Assembly: GCA_026014745.1 (NCBI GenBank)
Contig: JAOZHS010000002.1
Location: 1 to 64,000, forward strand
Source of the DNA: Candidatus Bathyarchaeota archaeon
GTDB taxonomy: Archaea; Thermoproteota; Bathyarchaeia; Bathyarchaeales; Bathycorpusculaceae
Direction of reading: 5' to 3'
DNA length: 64,000 nt
In this document: positions 16,619 through 24,379 of the stretch, piece by piece
Layout of the letters: every line of letters begins with the position of its first letter
Numbering within the stretch: the first letter of the stretch is position 1
Program-made: the position numbers and the translations under genes
The notes under the pieces: model-generated
What the model saw: only the letters and a program-made list of their open reading frames with translations
The model's database searches: none
Told to the model about the DNA's origin: nothing

Positions 16619-17557
16619 TTAAATTAGGGGGTTAATTTTCAGCAGGCCGCTTATCATGAGGCTTAGCGTGAAGATTATGGCGACGATGACGAAGTCTCGG
16701 GCCAAGATTTCGCCGAGTTTGAAGAGTCGTTTGGAGTCGGCGGTTTCGGGTTGGAAGAGGGTTTTGCGTTTTTGGATGAGGCGCAGGGTGAGGAAGATTG
16801 CGAGTCCGCCTAATGCTGCGTAGTAGATGAGGGGCAAACTGAAAAGATAGCCGACAAGCACCATCAGGGGCAGCATAATGTAGCCCATGGCAACTGTGAA
16901 GAGCAAACCACGTTTGAACCCAAGGATTATGGGTACGGTGCGGGAGCCGCTGCCTAAGTCGGAGGCGTAGTCGGCGAGGTCTTCCCAGAGGCTGTTAATT
17001 GCGGTGGTGACGCCGATAAGCAAGGTGAGCACGACGATGTTTAGGCTAAACACGTTAAGGAAAGCCGCTACTATCATGATGGGGACGGCGCCGACGGTGA
17101 AGTTGACTATGGGTTTGTAGGGGGTTTTGCGAAGTCTGAAGGGCGGCACCGAGTAGAGGACGCCAAAGAGGATGCCTACGCCCACAAAGAGCACCACATA
17201 GGGCATCAACGTCAACGCACCCAACGCCAGAGATAGGGCTGTGAAGCCAAGCGTGATGAGTAAGCCGAATCTGCCCAGCTTCCTTGTGAACCTTGCCCTG
17301 TTCGGGTCCGAGAGCACATCCAAATCGACGTCGCAGAGGTTGTTCATGGCGTCGACGGCGCTCCAGATGCAAAACACTATCCCGCCAAGAAAGAGGGCTT
17401 GAGGCCAAGCTGCGGCGCCTCCGGCAAGGAAGGTAGCGCCAACCACGATCATAAAGAGCATTAATCCGCGTTCCACGGATATGAACTGGGCAAAGCCCTT
17501 CAAATCTTCAAACATAGGGTCAGAAGCAAAATGACCATTCTTAAGGTTTCCCCACAA
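16619..17557 (-). CDS. UbiA-family prenyltransferase
   Basis: A ~300-residue protein with about eight or nine membrane helices. The first Asp-rich motif is NNLCDVDLDVLSDP and the second is DYASDLGSGSRTVP, the two sites that bind magnesium-diphosphate in UbiA enzymes. Members transfer isoprenyl chains to aromatic rings, sugars or glycerol ethers; in archaea roles include lipid, quinone and other membrane cofactors, and the acceptor cannot be named here. TTG 17557 opens the frame, but ATG 17515 with a TATA-like CCTTAAGA about 26 bases upstream could be the true start of a leaderless message. It converges on leuS. Confidence 0.88.
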   Translation of the reverse strand: MWGNLKNGHFASDPMFEDLKGFAQFISVERGLMLFMIVVGATFLAGGAAAWPQALFLGGIVFCIWSAVDAMNNLCDVDLDVLSDPNRARFTRKLGRFGLLITLGFTALSLALGALTLMPYVVLFVGVGILFGVLYSVPPFRLRKTPYKPIVNFTVGAVPIMIVAAFLNVFSLNIVVLTLLIGVTTAINSLWEDLADYASDLGSGSRTVPIILGFKRGLLFTVAMGYIMLPLMVLVGYLFSLPLIYYAALGGLAIFLTLRLIQKRKTLFQPETADSKRLFKLGEILARDFVIVAIIFTLSLMISGLLKINPLI

Positions 17558-17635
17558 TAATACTTAATTTTGCCTGAAAAAACGTATGCAACATCAAAAG
17601 GGATGCATGCTTTACAAAACGCAAGCAAAGGTTTT

Positions 17636-18031
17636 TTAGTTGATTTCTGCGGTTTCTTCGCGGTTCTTTAGTTTTTCTTCGAGCAGAATCAACAGTTCCT
17701 GTGGCTTAACAGGTTTGACAAGGTAGGCGTCTGCGCCTTCATCAAGGGCTTTTACTCCTGTTTCCAGCGAGGGAAAACCCGTAATCATGATTTTTACGGT
17801 GTGCTGTAGGGGTATCTTGAGTTTAGCCAACAAATCGGTGCCATCCATGTCGGGCAGACGAATATCGACTAGTGCGAGGTCATAGTGGCGAATCTCGGTT
17901 TTCTCAATCGCTTCTTTGCCGGTCTCAGCAGTATCAATTTCATAACCGCTTTTCTGTAAAATCCGCGTAAATGTTCTAAGGATAGATTTGTCATCGTCAA
18001 CAACGAGTATGTTCTTTTTAGATGATGCCAC
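17636..18031 (-). CDS. Stand-alone response regulator (CheY-like receiver)
   Basis: A 131-residue receiver domain with no output domain. It has the acidic pair after strand 1 (VVDDDKS), the phospho-acceptor Asp in DLALVDIRLPDMDG (~D56), the Thr of MITGFP and the Lys of YLVKPVKP. It starts at GTG 18031 behind GAGG. Phosphorylation by a histidine kinase is expected, but no kinase is encoded in the window. It may act on a partner protein or on a kinase elsewhere in the genome. Confidence 0.92.
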   Translation of the reverse strand: MASSKKNILVVDDDKSILRTFTRILQKSGYEIDTAETGKEAIEKTEIRHYDLALVDIRLPDMDGTDLLAKLKIPLQHTVKIMITGFPSLETGVKALDEGADAYLVKPVKPQELLILLEEKLKNREETAEIN

Positions 18032-18325
18032 CTTTCATTACCTCAATTACCACGGCTTTTTGTTTCTTCAAAAGCCGCCTGCCGCATTGTCTTTGAACTT
18101 CAACCAAACCAGAAATTTGATTTGGACACAAAGACTTTTTCCCGTTGCCTTCGGGCATTTCTAAAGATGTTTTTCGAGATTAATAAACGCTGTCCTCTTT
18201 GAGGTTTCTGCTTAAAAATTTATCGTTTTTCTGCAGTTTTTGCATCAGTGTTGCTGTGCAGGGTATGTACATAAGGCATATAAAAGTCTGAAACGCTTGG
18301 GATATTCTAGGTTTTGAGGCTCGAC

Positions 18326-19780
18326 ATGAGTCAACCTGTTTTTTATAAAATCAACCCTGAAGTTCCACCCAGCTACTACGAGAAACTATTCGACTTCATA
18401 TACACCCAGTATCTGGTCCCCCAAAAGCAGCGTTTCACAAACATTACAAGAGAATCCAGCAACCAACTCAACCTGCTCTCCTACATAGTCACCGACGAGG
18501 AAGGCAGATACCTCATGCATGTGGAAGTCACAAGCGGCACCCCCTTCGAGCTAAAAATCACGCCTCTTGACGCCTCGGTATCTCAAACATCTATCGAAGA
18601 AGCAAAACAGGACATACTCATCGCGACACAGATTTTTTCACAAAACTCCAAAAGCGCCACAGTCTATTTTTCTTGGCGTGAAGGCGAAGAAATCGCTCCC
18701 GAAGTCTACACAAAACCCGAAAAATCGTTTAACAGGTTTTTCCTCGAAACGCAAATCATGTTTTTTGTGGTCTTCATCGTTTTCGGCATGGCAATATTCA
18801 TCACCATAGCCAGCTTTTACCCCGACGGTTTCTGGATTGCACCGCTTGTCCTTATCGGCATACAGTTCGGATTCGTCTTCTTCGCCAACCGATTCATCGG
18901 TCGCTCAGCTGAATGGCACATCACAAAAAATAATCCAACCATCCATTTCTTAGAGTACTATTTGCCAGTAGGCGAAAAAGACGATTTCAACAAAACCTAC
19001 CCCAAAGAAACCCTCATAGCCATAAAAAAAGACATCTATGAGCAAGTCATCGCGAAGAAGGGCGAAATTGACCTTGAAGAAGCCAAAGCGGTGTTTCTAA
19101 AGCATGGCGTGCCCTGTGAGATGGGCAATCTTAAAGCCAAAAAAGTCAACGTGTACAACATAGTAAAGGGCATTGCGGACAGGTTCAAGTTTCCGATGCC
19201 TGAAGTGGTGGTTTCAAACACGTTGGTGCCAAACGCGGCGGCGTCGGGTCCCAGCCCCAAACGGGGGTTAGTGCTTATAACCACGGGGCTTTTGGTTCAG
19301 CTAGATGAAGATGAGATACGTAGCGTGCTGGGGCATGAGTTTGGACATCTGCGCGGACGCGACCCCCTTATCTTATACGGCTTGGTCTCCGCTGAGTTCC
19401 TCTTCCGATTCTACGTCTTGTTCCCACTGTTGCCCATCATCTTCTCCACATTTCTGTTCTTTGTCTACTTCTGGGCCATAATGGTGGTCATCTTTTTCAT
19501 AGCTAAATTCTTTGAAGCCCGTGCCGACCTCGTCTCCGCCATGATGATAGGCACGCCACAGATTCTGGCGGGGTCACTGGAAAAAATCGGGTTCCAACGG
19601 CTCCTTTATGAGCGGACGCCGTCATTTCGCATCCAAGAATGGCTCGGGCTAGACCCGCATCCGCCCATCTACTTCCGCGTGGACAGATTGGAGAAACTAT
19701 CGCCTCAGGACATCAAGCATCCCCTGCTGCAATCTATAATTGATGTGACCCGCGGCTTTATTGCGACGCTGAGAAGCTAA
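18326..19780 (+). CDS. M48-family membrane metalloprotease (HtpX-like)
   Basis: About 484 residues. A soluble N-terminal part of ~140 residues precedes two membrane helices. A linker then leads to the protease domain with the zinc motif HEFGH (LGHEFGHLRGRD), another pair of hydrophobic segments, and the downstream Glu in FFEARADLVSA as third ligand. HtpX-type proteases degrade misfolded membrane proteins from the cytoplasmic side. ATG 18326 is chosen because GAGG lies six bases before it; the TTG twelve bases upstream overlaps that Shine-Dalgarno site. The long N-terminal extension is unlike bacterial HtpX (~290 residues). Confidence 0.9.
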   Translation: MSQPVFYKINPEVPPSYYEKLFDFIYTQYLVPQKQRFTNITRESSNQLNLLSYIVTDEEGRYLMHVEVTSGTPFELKITPLDASVSQTSIEEAKQDILIATQIFSQNSKSATVYFSWREGEEIAPEVYTKPEKSFNRFFLETQIMFFVVFIVFGMAIFITIASFYPDGFWIAPLVLIGIQFGFVFFANRFIGRSAEWHITKNNPTIHFLEYYLPVGEKDDFNKTYPKETLIAIKKDIYEQVIAKKGEIDLEEAKAVFLKHGVPCEMGNLKAKKVNVYNIVKGIADRFKFPMPEVVVSNTLVPNAAASGPSPKRGLVLITTGLLVQLDEDEIRSVLGHEFGHLRGRDPLILYGLVSAEFLFRFYVLFPLLPIIFSTFLFFVYFWAIMVVIFFIAKFFEARADLVSAMMIGTPQILAGSLEKIGFQRLLYERTPSFRIQEWLGLDPHPPIYFRVDRLEKLSPQDIKHPLLQSIIDVTRGFIATLRS

Positions 19781-19851
19781 ATCGGGTTCGCGAAAGCCTT
19801 ATCCACCACTTTTTTATTATTTTCCCGCAGAATTCTTTGAGGTTTCCAGCC

Positions 19852-20796
19852 ATGAGTTATACCGTGCAGTTGATTACTCCTCAAGAGAAAGAGGCACTCT
19901 TTGAAGCTTACAAAACTAAACTACTCTACACCAGCAAAGCCGACATTTACGGATGCTGCATAAAAATCCTAACCGACTCAGAGGATACCAAAAACAAGTG
20001 GGAAGACAACTTTTTCACCGCTAACGAGAACAACCGTTCCCATGGTCGCCTAGTCGTTGTCTCCGAGCAGGGGCAGCCCCTAACCGTGAAGTATGACCCG
20101 TACACGAAAACGGCGTTTCTCATCAACGTGGACTATTATGGTTGGGTAAAAAGCATAGCTTTAGCCGTTACAGGCGACATACTAGAAGATGAGCACCACA
20201 TTTATTCCGTGCATGGGGCAGCGATTGACCTTGGTTGCCTTGGCGTTTCGATTATTGCGCCGTCAGGCACAGGCAAAACCACTCATTCTTGGGGGCTACT
20301 CAGGATTCAAACGGCGCGGTTAGTTTCTGATGACTGGTACTTTGTGCGGTTAAGCAACCGTGAACCCCTCGCATTTGGCAGCGAAAAAAACACTTACATC
20401 CAAGCCGACATAGGCAAAATCTGGAACGAATACGAACGCCTCATCGACAAGGCACAGTTTGATAACCGAGGAAGAGCGATTGTGAATGTGCGTTGGATTG
20501 TGGGCAGCGGAGGCGTAATTCCCCTCACAACTATTAACAAAATCATAATGCTCAAACGTGACCCCGCCGACAAAAACGTCGTCACAGAGCTAACCGTAGA
20601 AGAAGCCCTCAACTATCTGTTAGCGCACAACTTCTGCAACCCTCACCAACTGGTTAAGGACGAGCGCAAGATTGAGTTGCGGACAAACTTCTTTAAGCGG
20701 CTGTTTGAGCAAAGCGACATTTACTTAGTGAACACGACGGGGACACCGCAGAGTACGCAAGAAGTAATCCGCGGGTTGCTTGGGGTAAAACAATAG
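19852..20796 (+). CDS. HPr kinase-like P-loop protein
   Basis: A 314-residue soluble protein. Its middle reads VHGAAIDLG...GVSIIAPSGTGKTTHSWGLL...RLVSDDWYFV, which follows the order of HPr kinase/phosphorylase C-terminal domains (His-Gly, Walker A, then a conserved Asp-Asp). The N-terminal ~130 residues are unrecognised. Archaea of this kind have no sugar phosphotransferase system, so the target is not classic HPr; related P-loop proteins phosphorylate small molecules or other proteins. ATG 19852 with GAGG upstream is preferred over TTG 19837. apgM follows after 13 bases, so the two are probably cotranscribed and functionally linked. Confidence 0.75.
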   Translation: MSYTVQLITPQEKEALFEAYKTKLLYTSKADIYGCCIKILTDSEDTKNKWEDNFFTANENNRSHGRLVVVSEQGQPLTVKYDPYTKTAFLINVDYYGWVKSIALAVTGDILEDEHHIYSVHGAAIDLGCLGVSIIAPSGTGKTTHSWGLLRIQTARLVSDDWYFVRLSNREPLAFGSEKNTYIQADIGKIWNEYERLIDKAQFDNRGRAIVNVRWIVGSGGVIPLTTINKIIMLKRDPADKNVVTELTVEEALNYLLAHNFCNPHQLVKDERKIELRTNFFKRLFEQSDIYLVNTTGTPQSTQEVIRGLLGVKQ

Positions 20797-20809
20797 TTAT
20801 AAGGGAATA

Positions 20810-22126
20810 ATGCAAATAAAGACACGATTTAGCACTAACTTAGAGGCAGCTAATTTGAAGTTGATTTACGTTGCAATCGACGGCATGGGTGATTTACCCG
20901 TCAAAGCTTTAGGTAACAAAACACCCCTTGAAACAGCCCCAACCCCCAACCTTGATATGCTTGCCGCAAGCGGCGAAACTGGCTTAATGTACACTGTGGG
21001 CAGAGGCATAGCTCCTGAGAGCGACGCCGCCGTCATCTCTCTTTTAGGCTATGACCCCTTCAAATACAGCACTGGCCGAGGCGTAATCGAAGTCGCAGGC
21101 GCAGGCTTAGACATGAAAGACGGCGACTTAGCTGTGCGATGCAACTTCGCTACCTTAGGAGAGGACAAAAAAATCCTTGACCGACGCGCAGGCCGCAACT
21201 TAACCAACGCGGAAGCCACCGAACTTAGCCGCGTCGTCAACCAACAACTCAAACTAACTTCTTACCCAGCCACATTCCAATTCAAAAACACACTGGGCCA
21301 CCGAGCCATACTACTAATTAAAAGCAAAGCCGAGCCACTATCTAGCCACATAACAAACAGCGACCCCGCATACACAGTAATTAACGGCATCGGCGTAGCC
21401 CTCAAAGACCCTCCGATGGTGCTTAAAACCTGTGAACCAACCGACGGCACCCAAGCCGCCAAAGTCTCCGCAGGCTTAGTTAACGAGTTCATAGAAAAGT
21501 CTCATCAGCTTTGGGAGAACAAACCCGTCAACATCAAACGCACAGAGGAAGGCAAACTAAAAGCAAACGCAGTGATAACCCGCGATGCAGGTCACCTGCT
21601 GCCAAGGTTCTTTAACATTAATGAGCGGTACGGAGTAAAATTTGCCTGCCTAGCAGACATGCAAACCGAAAGCGGCATAGCCAAACTGGCAGGGATGCAG
21701 GCGTCACTTCTTCCACCCCCCTCAGGCAACCTGCAGCATGACATGGAACTCCGCGTCAAAGCCCTCCTTGAAGCCCTACCCAAATTTGACTGCTTCTACA
21801 TTCACCTCAAAGGCCCCGACGAACCAGGTCACGACGGGAACTGCCAACTAAAAACCGACATCCTCGCAGCCATAGACAAATACTTCTTTGGCCCACTCCT
21901 GCAGCACATCTCACTCAAAGACACAGTAATCTGCGTCACCGCCGACCACGCCACCCCATGCGAACTCAAAAACCACAGCGACACCCCCGTCCCACTGCTA
22001 ATTTCAGGCACCAAAACAGGCGGCAAAGGCAAATTCTCTGAGCGGGAATGCGCCAAAGGCAACCTCGGCACACTGGAACACGCCTACGAATTAATGCCCA
22101 AACTCATGACAATACTCAAAAAATAA
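20810..22126 (+). CDS. apgM: 2,3-bisphosphoglycerate-independent phosphoglycerate mutase, archaeal type
   Basis: A 438-residue enzyme of the alkaline-phosphatase superfamily that interconverts 3- and 2-phosphoglycerate in glycolysis and gluconeogenesis. The metal-binding start is YVAIDGMGDLPV, followed by the typical TPLETAPTPNLDMLAASG and PESDAAVISLLGYDP. The C-terminal metal ligands are in KGPDEPGHDG and VTADHATPC. The region TGRGVIEVAGAGL matches the archaeal ApgM subfamily. The gene follows the HprK-like gene by 13 bases. It is followed by a GC-rich pyrimidine-ending hairpin (GCCC...GGGC around 22131-22148) and repeat copy B. Confidence 0.95.
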   Translation: MQIKTRFSTNLEAANLKLIYVAIDGMGDLPVKALGNKTPLETAPTPNLDMLAASGETGLMYTVGRGIAPESDAAVISLLGYDPFKYSTGRGVIEVAGAGLDMKDGDLAVRCNFATLGEDKKILDRRAGRNLTNAEATELSRVVNQQLKLTSYPATFQFKNTLGHRAILLIKSKAEPLSSHITNSDPAYTVINGIGVALKDPPMVLKTCEPTDGTQAAKVSAGLVNEFIEKSHQLWENKPVNIKRTEEGKLKANAVITRDAGHLLPRFFNINERYGVKFACLADMQTESGIAKLAGMQASLLPPPSGNLQHDMELRVKALLEALPKFDCFYIHLKGPDEPGHDGNCQLKTDILAAIDKYFFGPLLQHISLKDTVICVTADHATPCELKNHSDTPVPLLISGTKTGGKGKFSERECAKGNLGTLEHAYELMPKLMTILKK

Positions 22127-22177
22127 TGCGCCCTCTTTCTTTTTGGGCAATAGACGCCTCTTTTATGTTATAACCAA

Positions 22178-22287
22178 CCTATTTGTAGCATATTTGGATG
22201 CTATTAGTGGTTCTATGCAGAAACCTAAGGAGGGTAGGTCCGTATTGACGCAGAAACAGCCCATTAACATGTTGAAAATCAGTAGAA
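22178..22287 (+). repeat. Dispersed intergenic repeat, copy B
   Basis: This is the most regular copy. It starts CCTATTTG, has TATTTGGATGCTATTAGTGG, the invariant 20-bp core (22209-22228), the GGGTAGGTCCGTATTGACG block, and ends in ATGTTGAAAATCAGTAGA. It lies between the 3' ends of apgM and a convergent membrane-protein gene. Confidence 0.88.
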
Positions 22288-22303
22288 AAGGAAGAGGGGA
22301 TAG

Positions 22304-22927
22304 TTAGGTTGCGACAGGAGCGGCTGCAGGAGTAGGCTGCACCGCGGGGGTTTGCTGTTGTTGGAGTTTCTCGAATTTCTTGGTGAGCCTAGGGTGATAG
22401 ATTCGGGCGACAATGCATAGGACAGCGGCGGCGATGGCAAATCCGAAGGGCAACATAAATGCAGCAACCACACTAACGCTTATGCTTACTCCAAATTGTG
22501 ACATCAAAAACTGCGGCAAAGACACCTCTGCGGAACCCATCAGGGGAACGTTTACGCCGACAAAGCCTGCAACCAACACCAGCACCACCAGTCCAACAAC
22601 GAAGCCTACAAGGGCGTAGATGGGTTTGCGATAGGAGAAGTCTAACAGGTCCTTAGCGTAGGGTTTAGTTGGGATAAGCGAATAAAGCAGCATAACTGCG
22701 CCGCAGGCTACGTAAGTTAGGATTAAAGTAATATTTAACGCCCAAAGCAGGGGAACCGTAAACTGCGAACCTAAAAGACCAAACCCAAAGTAGACAGGGG
22801 AAGCATTAACTGTGAATAGGTCTTCGCCTATGACAAGTTTCCACCAGGGCATATATAGTGAAATCGCAACCATCAGCAAGGTAACGATGCCAGCTGCAAC
22901 ACCCACCCAATTAATAATACGAGCCAT
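22304..22927 (-). CDS. Membrane protein with four helices, function unknown
   Basis: A 207-residue protein with hydrophobic segments near residues 7-27, 60-85, 105-127 and 145-172, and a cytoplasmic-looking Gln/Pro/Ala-rich tail. The loop after helix 1 contains an aromatic PWWKL motif. I do not recognise a family. Its ATG lies one base after the stop of the upstream gene on the same strand, so the two are almost certainly translated from one message and may act as a complex. Confidence 0.75.
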   Translation of the reverse strand: MARIINWVGVAAGIVTLLMVAISLYMPWWKLVIGEDLFTVNASPVYFGFGLLGSQFTVPLLWALNITLILTYVACGAVMLLYSLIPTKPYAKDLLDFSYRKPIYALVGFVVGLVVLVLVAGFVGVNVPLMGSAEVSLPQFLMSQFGVSISVSVVAAFMLPFGFAIAAAVLCIVARIYHPRLTKKFEKLQQQQTPAVQPTPAAAPVAT

Positions 22928-22928
22928 G

Positions 22929-23495
22929 CTATGAGCCTCCAGAGGGCATTTGAAGCGAACTCAAATCCAACGCGCCTAAATCAAGGCTGTCAAGATGGAA
23001 ATGCACACCCGCAACGATTGCATCCACGTTTTCAACTACAACGTTGATGCGACCATTGGAGCCATATTGTTCTTGAAGCCGGTTTATGGTCTCTTGGCTA
23101 AGAGTCCCTGCAAGATCGATAATGCCGTTTTCTCCGGGGGCGATGTTGATGGGTCCTGCAAGTTCGATGTTTCCGAGGTCCAGGTTGCTTCCGCTGGATT
23201 TGAGGTCTGCAGAGAAGCTATCCACCGAAATTGGAGTTGAAAGCGGATTAGTAAAGTTAAAGTCCACATTAAATTCGCCGGTGTCAGGATCATATTTAGG
23301 GGGGCTGGAAATCGTTGGCGGTTCGAAGTCAGACGCTGTGATGTTGCCTACGATGCCTTCTTCTGCGATGTTGTTGAGTTCAGGCGGCAACACCATCCCC
23401 AAAAGGTTATCGCGGTAAACAAACGCCATACAAGCCACGGGACCAATCGCGATTAGTATGGTTAACACTGTCAAGGCAATTTTAACTTTTGACAT
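22929..23495 (-). CDS. Membrane-anchored LEA14/WHy-like protein
   Basis: About 188 residues with one N-terminal membrane helix (residues ~5-25) and an outside beta-rich domain. The stretch FNVDFNFTNPLSTPISVDSFSADL is the pattern of the LEA14/WHy fold, a water-stress-associated Ig-like domain that also occurs in archaeal membrane proteins. It is the first gene of a tight pair with the four-helix protein (one-base gap). TTG 23501 and ATG 23495 are both possible starts. The role is unknown; membrane or envelope maintenance is plausible. Confidence 0.7.
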   Translation of the reverse strand: MSKVKIALTVLTILIAIGPVACMAFVYRDNLLGMVLPPELNNIAEEGIVGNITASDFEPPTISSPPKYDPDTGEFNVDFNFTNPLSTPISVDSFSADLKSSGSNLDLGNIELAGPINIAPGENGIIDLAGTLSQETINRLQEQYGSNGRINVVVENVDAIVAGVHFHLDSLDLGALDLSSLQMPSGGS

Positions 23496-23531
23496 ATTCA
23501 ACCAGCGTTAAACTATTGTTGAATTCGCCTT

Positions 23532-24278
23532 TTAACATTTGCTTGGTTCAGATTCAGAGGAACCAGCGTCGTGATAAGGCGTAGTCAACACAGCCTTCAC
23601 ACGATTGGTAATAACAGGACCCAACCCATCCACCGCCTTTGGCCAATCATCCACATTAATCAACGCATTCATAGGCGTCTGATACGAATCCAAAATCGCC
23701 GTCGCCTTCTCACGCCCAATACTAGGCAAACTCGCCACAAAATACACCTGCGAATCCGCAAGCGTATCACACTTCTTAAACGCATGCACCACTGCACTGC
23801 GCTTCTCCACCACTTGCTCCTGCCGCGCCGCCGTATAGAGGAAATCCACGGTTTCTTTCTGGCTACCAGTGTTGACTATGGCTATGCCGTTTTTGGCAAG
23901 GTTAAACATGGCTCCCCAGATCGCCTGCGGCGAAATGCTACTGTACTTGTAGATAATGGGCAAATAGCCCTCCAAGACAATGAGGCTTTTGGGGTAGACG
24001 TCTTTTAGGCGGAAAAGCTGCTCGAAAAGGAAGCGGCGGGTAAGAGTGTAGACAAAGTCGTTGACGGTTTTGCGTTCCACAGCACATTGGTCAGAGAGGA
24101 TGTAGTCGCCTTTTTCGAGAAGCTGAGTTTTTGTAATGGCGCCTTTCTCGTTGAGGCCAGTGACGATTTTTTTGGCGCTGCTTGCTTCGCGACTATCCAC
24201 GATGATTGTGGGTTCGCCGTCTTTGTTTTTTTCTTTAACGAAGGGAAGCAACGATTCCGAGCCAGACATAGACTTCAC
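23532..24278 (-). CDS. XPF/ERCC4-type nuclease with helix-hairpin-helix domain
   Basis: A ~248-residue endonuclease. The active-site motifs are IIVDSREASS, GDYIL and VERKTVNDFV (the ERKx3D core of XPF/Mus81/Hef). A tandem helix-hairpin-helix region follows (SLPSIGREKATAILD and VDGLGPVITNRV). XPF-type enzymes cut branched DNA in repair and stalled-fork processing. This one has no fused helicase, as in the short crenarchaeal XPF that works with PCNA. No obvious PCNA-binding box is seen at its C-terminus. GTG 24278 or ATG 24269 is the start; both lack a Shine-Dalgarno site. Confidence 0.9.
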   Translation of the reverse strand: MKSMSGSESLLPFVKEKNKDGEPTIIVDSREASSAKKIVTGLNEKGAITKTQLLEKGDYILSDQCAVERKTVNDFVYTLTRRFLFEQLFRLKDVYPKSLIVLEGYLPIIYKYSSISPQAIWGAMFNLAKNGIAIVNTGSQKETVDFLYTAARQEQVVEKRSAVVHAFKKCDTLADSQVYFVASLPSIGREKATAILDSYQTPMNALINVDDWPKAVDGLGPVITNRVKAVLTTPYHDAGSSESEPSKC

Positions 24279-24379
24279 AGGGTGCGGTTACGTGGAAGCG
24301 GTTAATGATGCTTTCGCTTGCACACGAAAAAAGGAAAAAGGGCGGAATAGCCGAAAGAAGGGGTGACAAAAAAGGCGAG

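Noticed and set aside
17636-18031. Response regulator as the receiver of the GGWY peptide signal
   Set aside because: It is 4 kb away, in a different transcript, and no histidine kinase is encoded nearby, so there is no positive evidence for a link.
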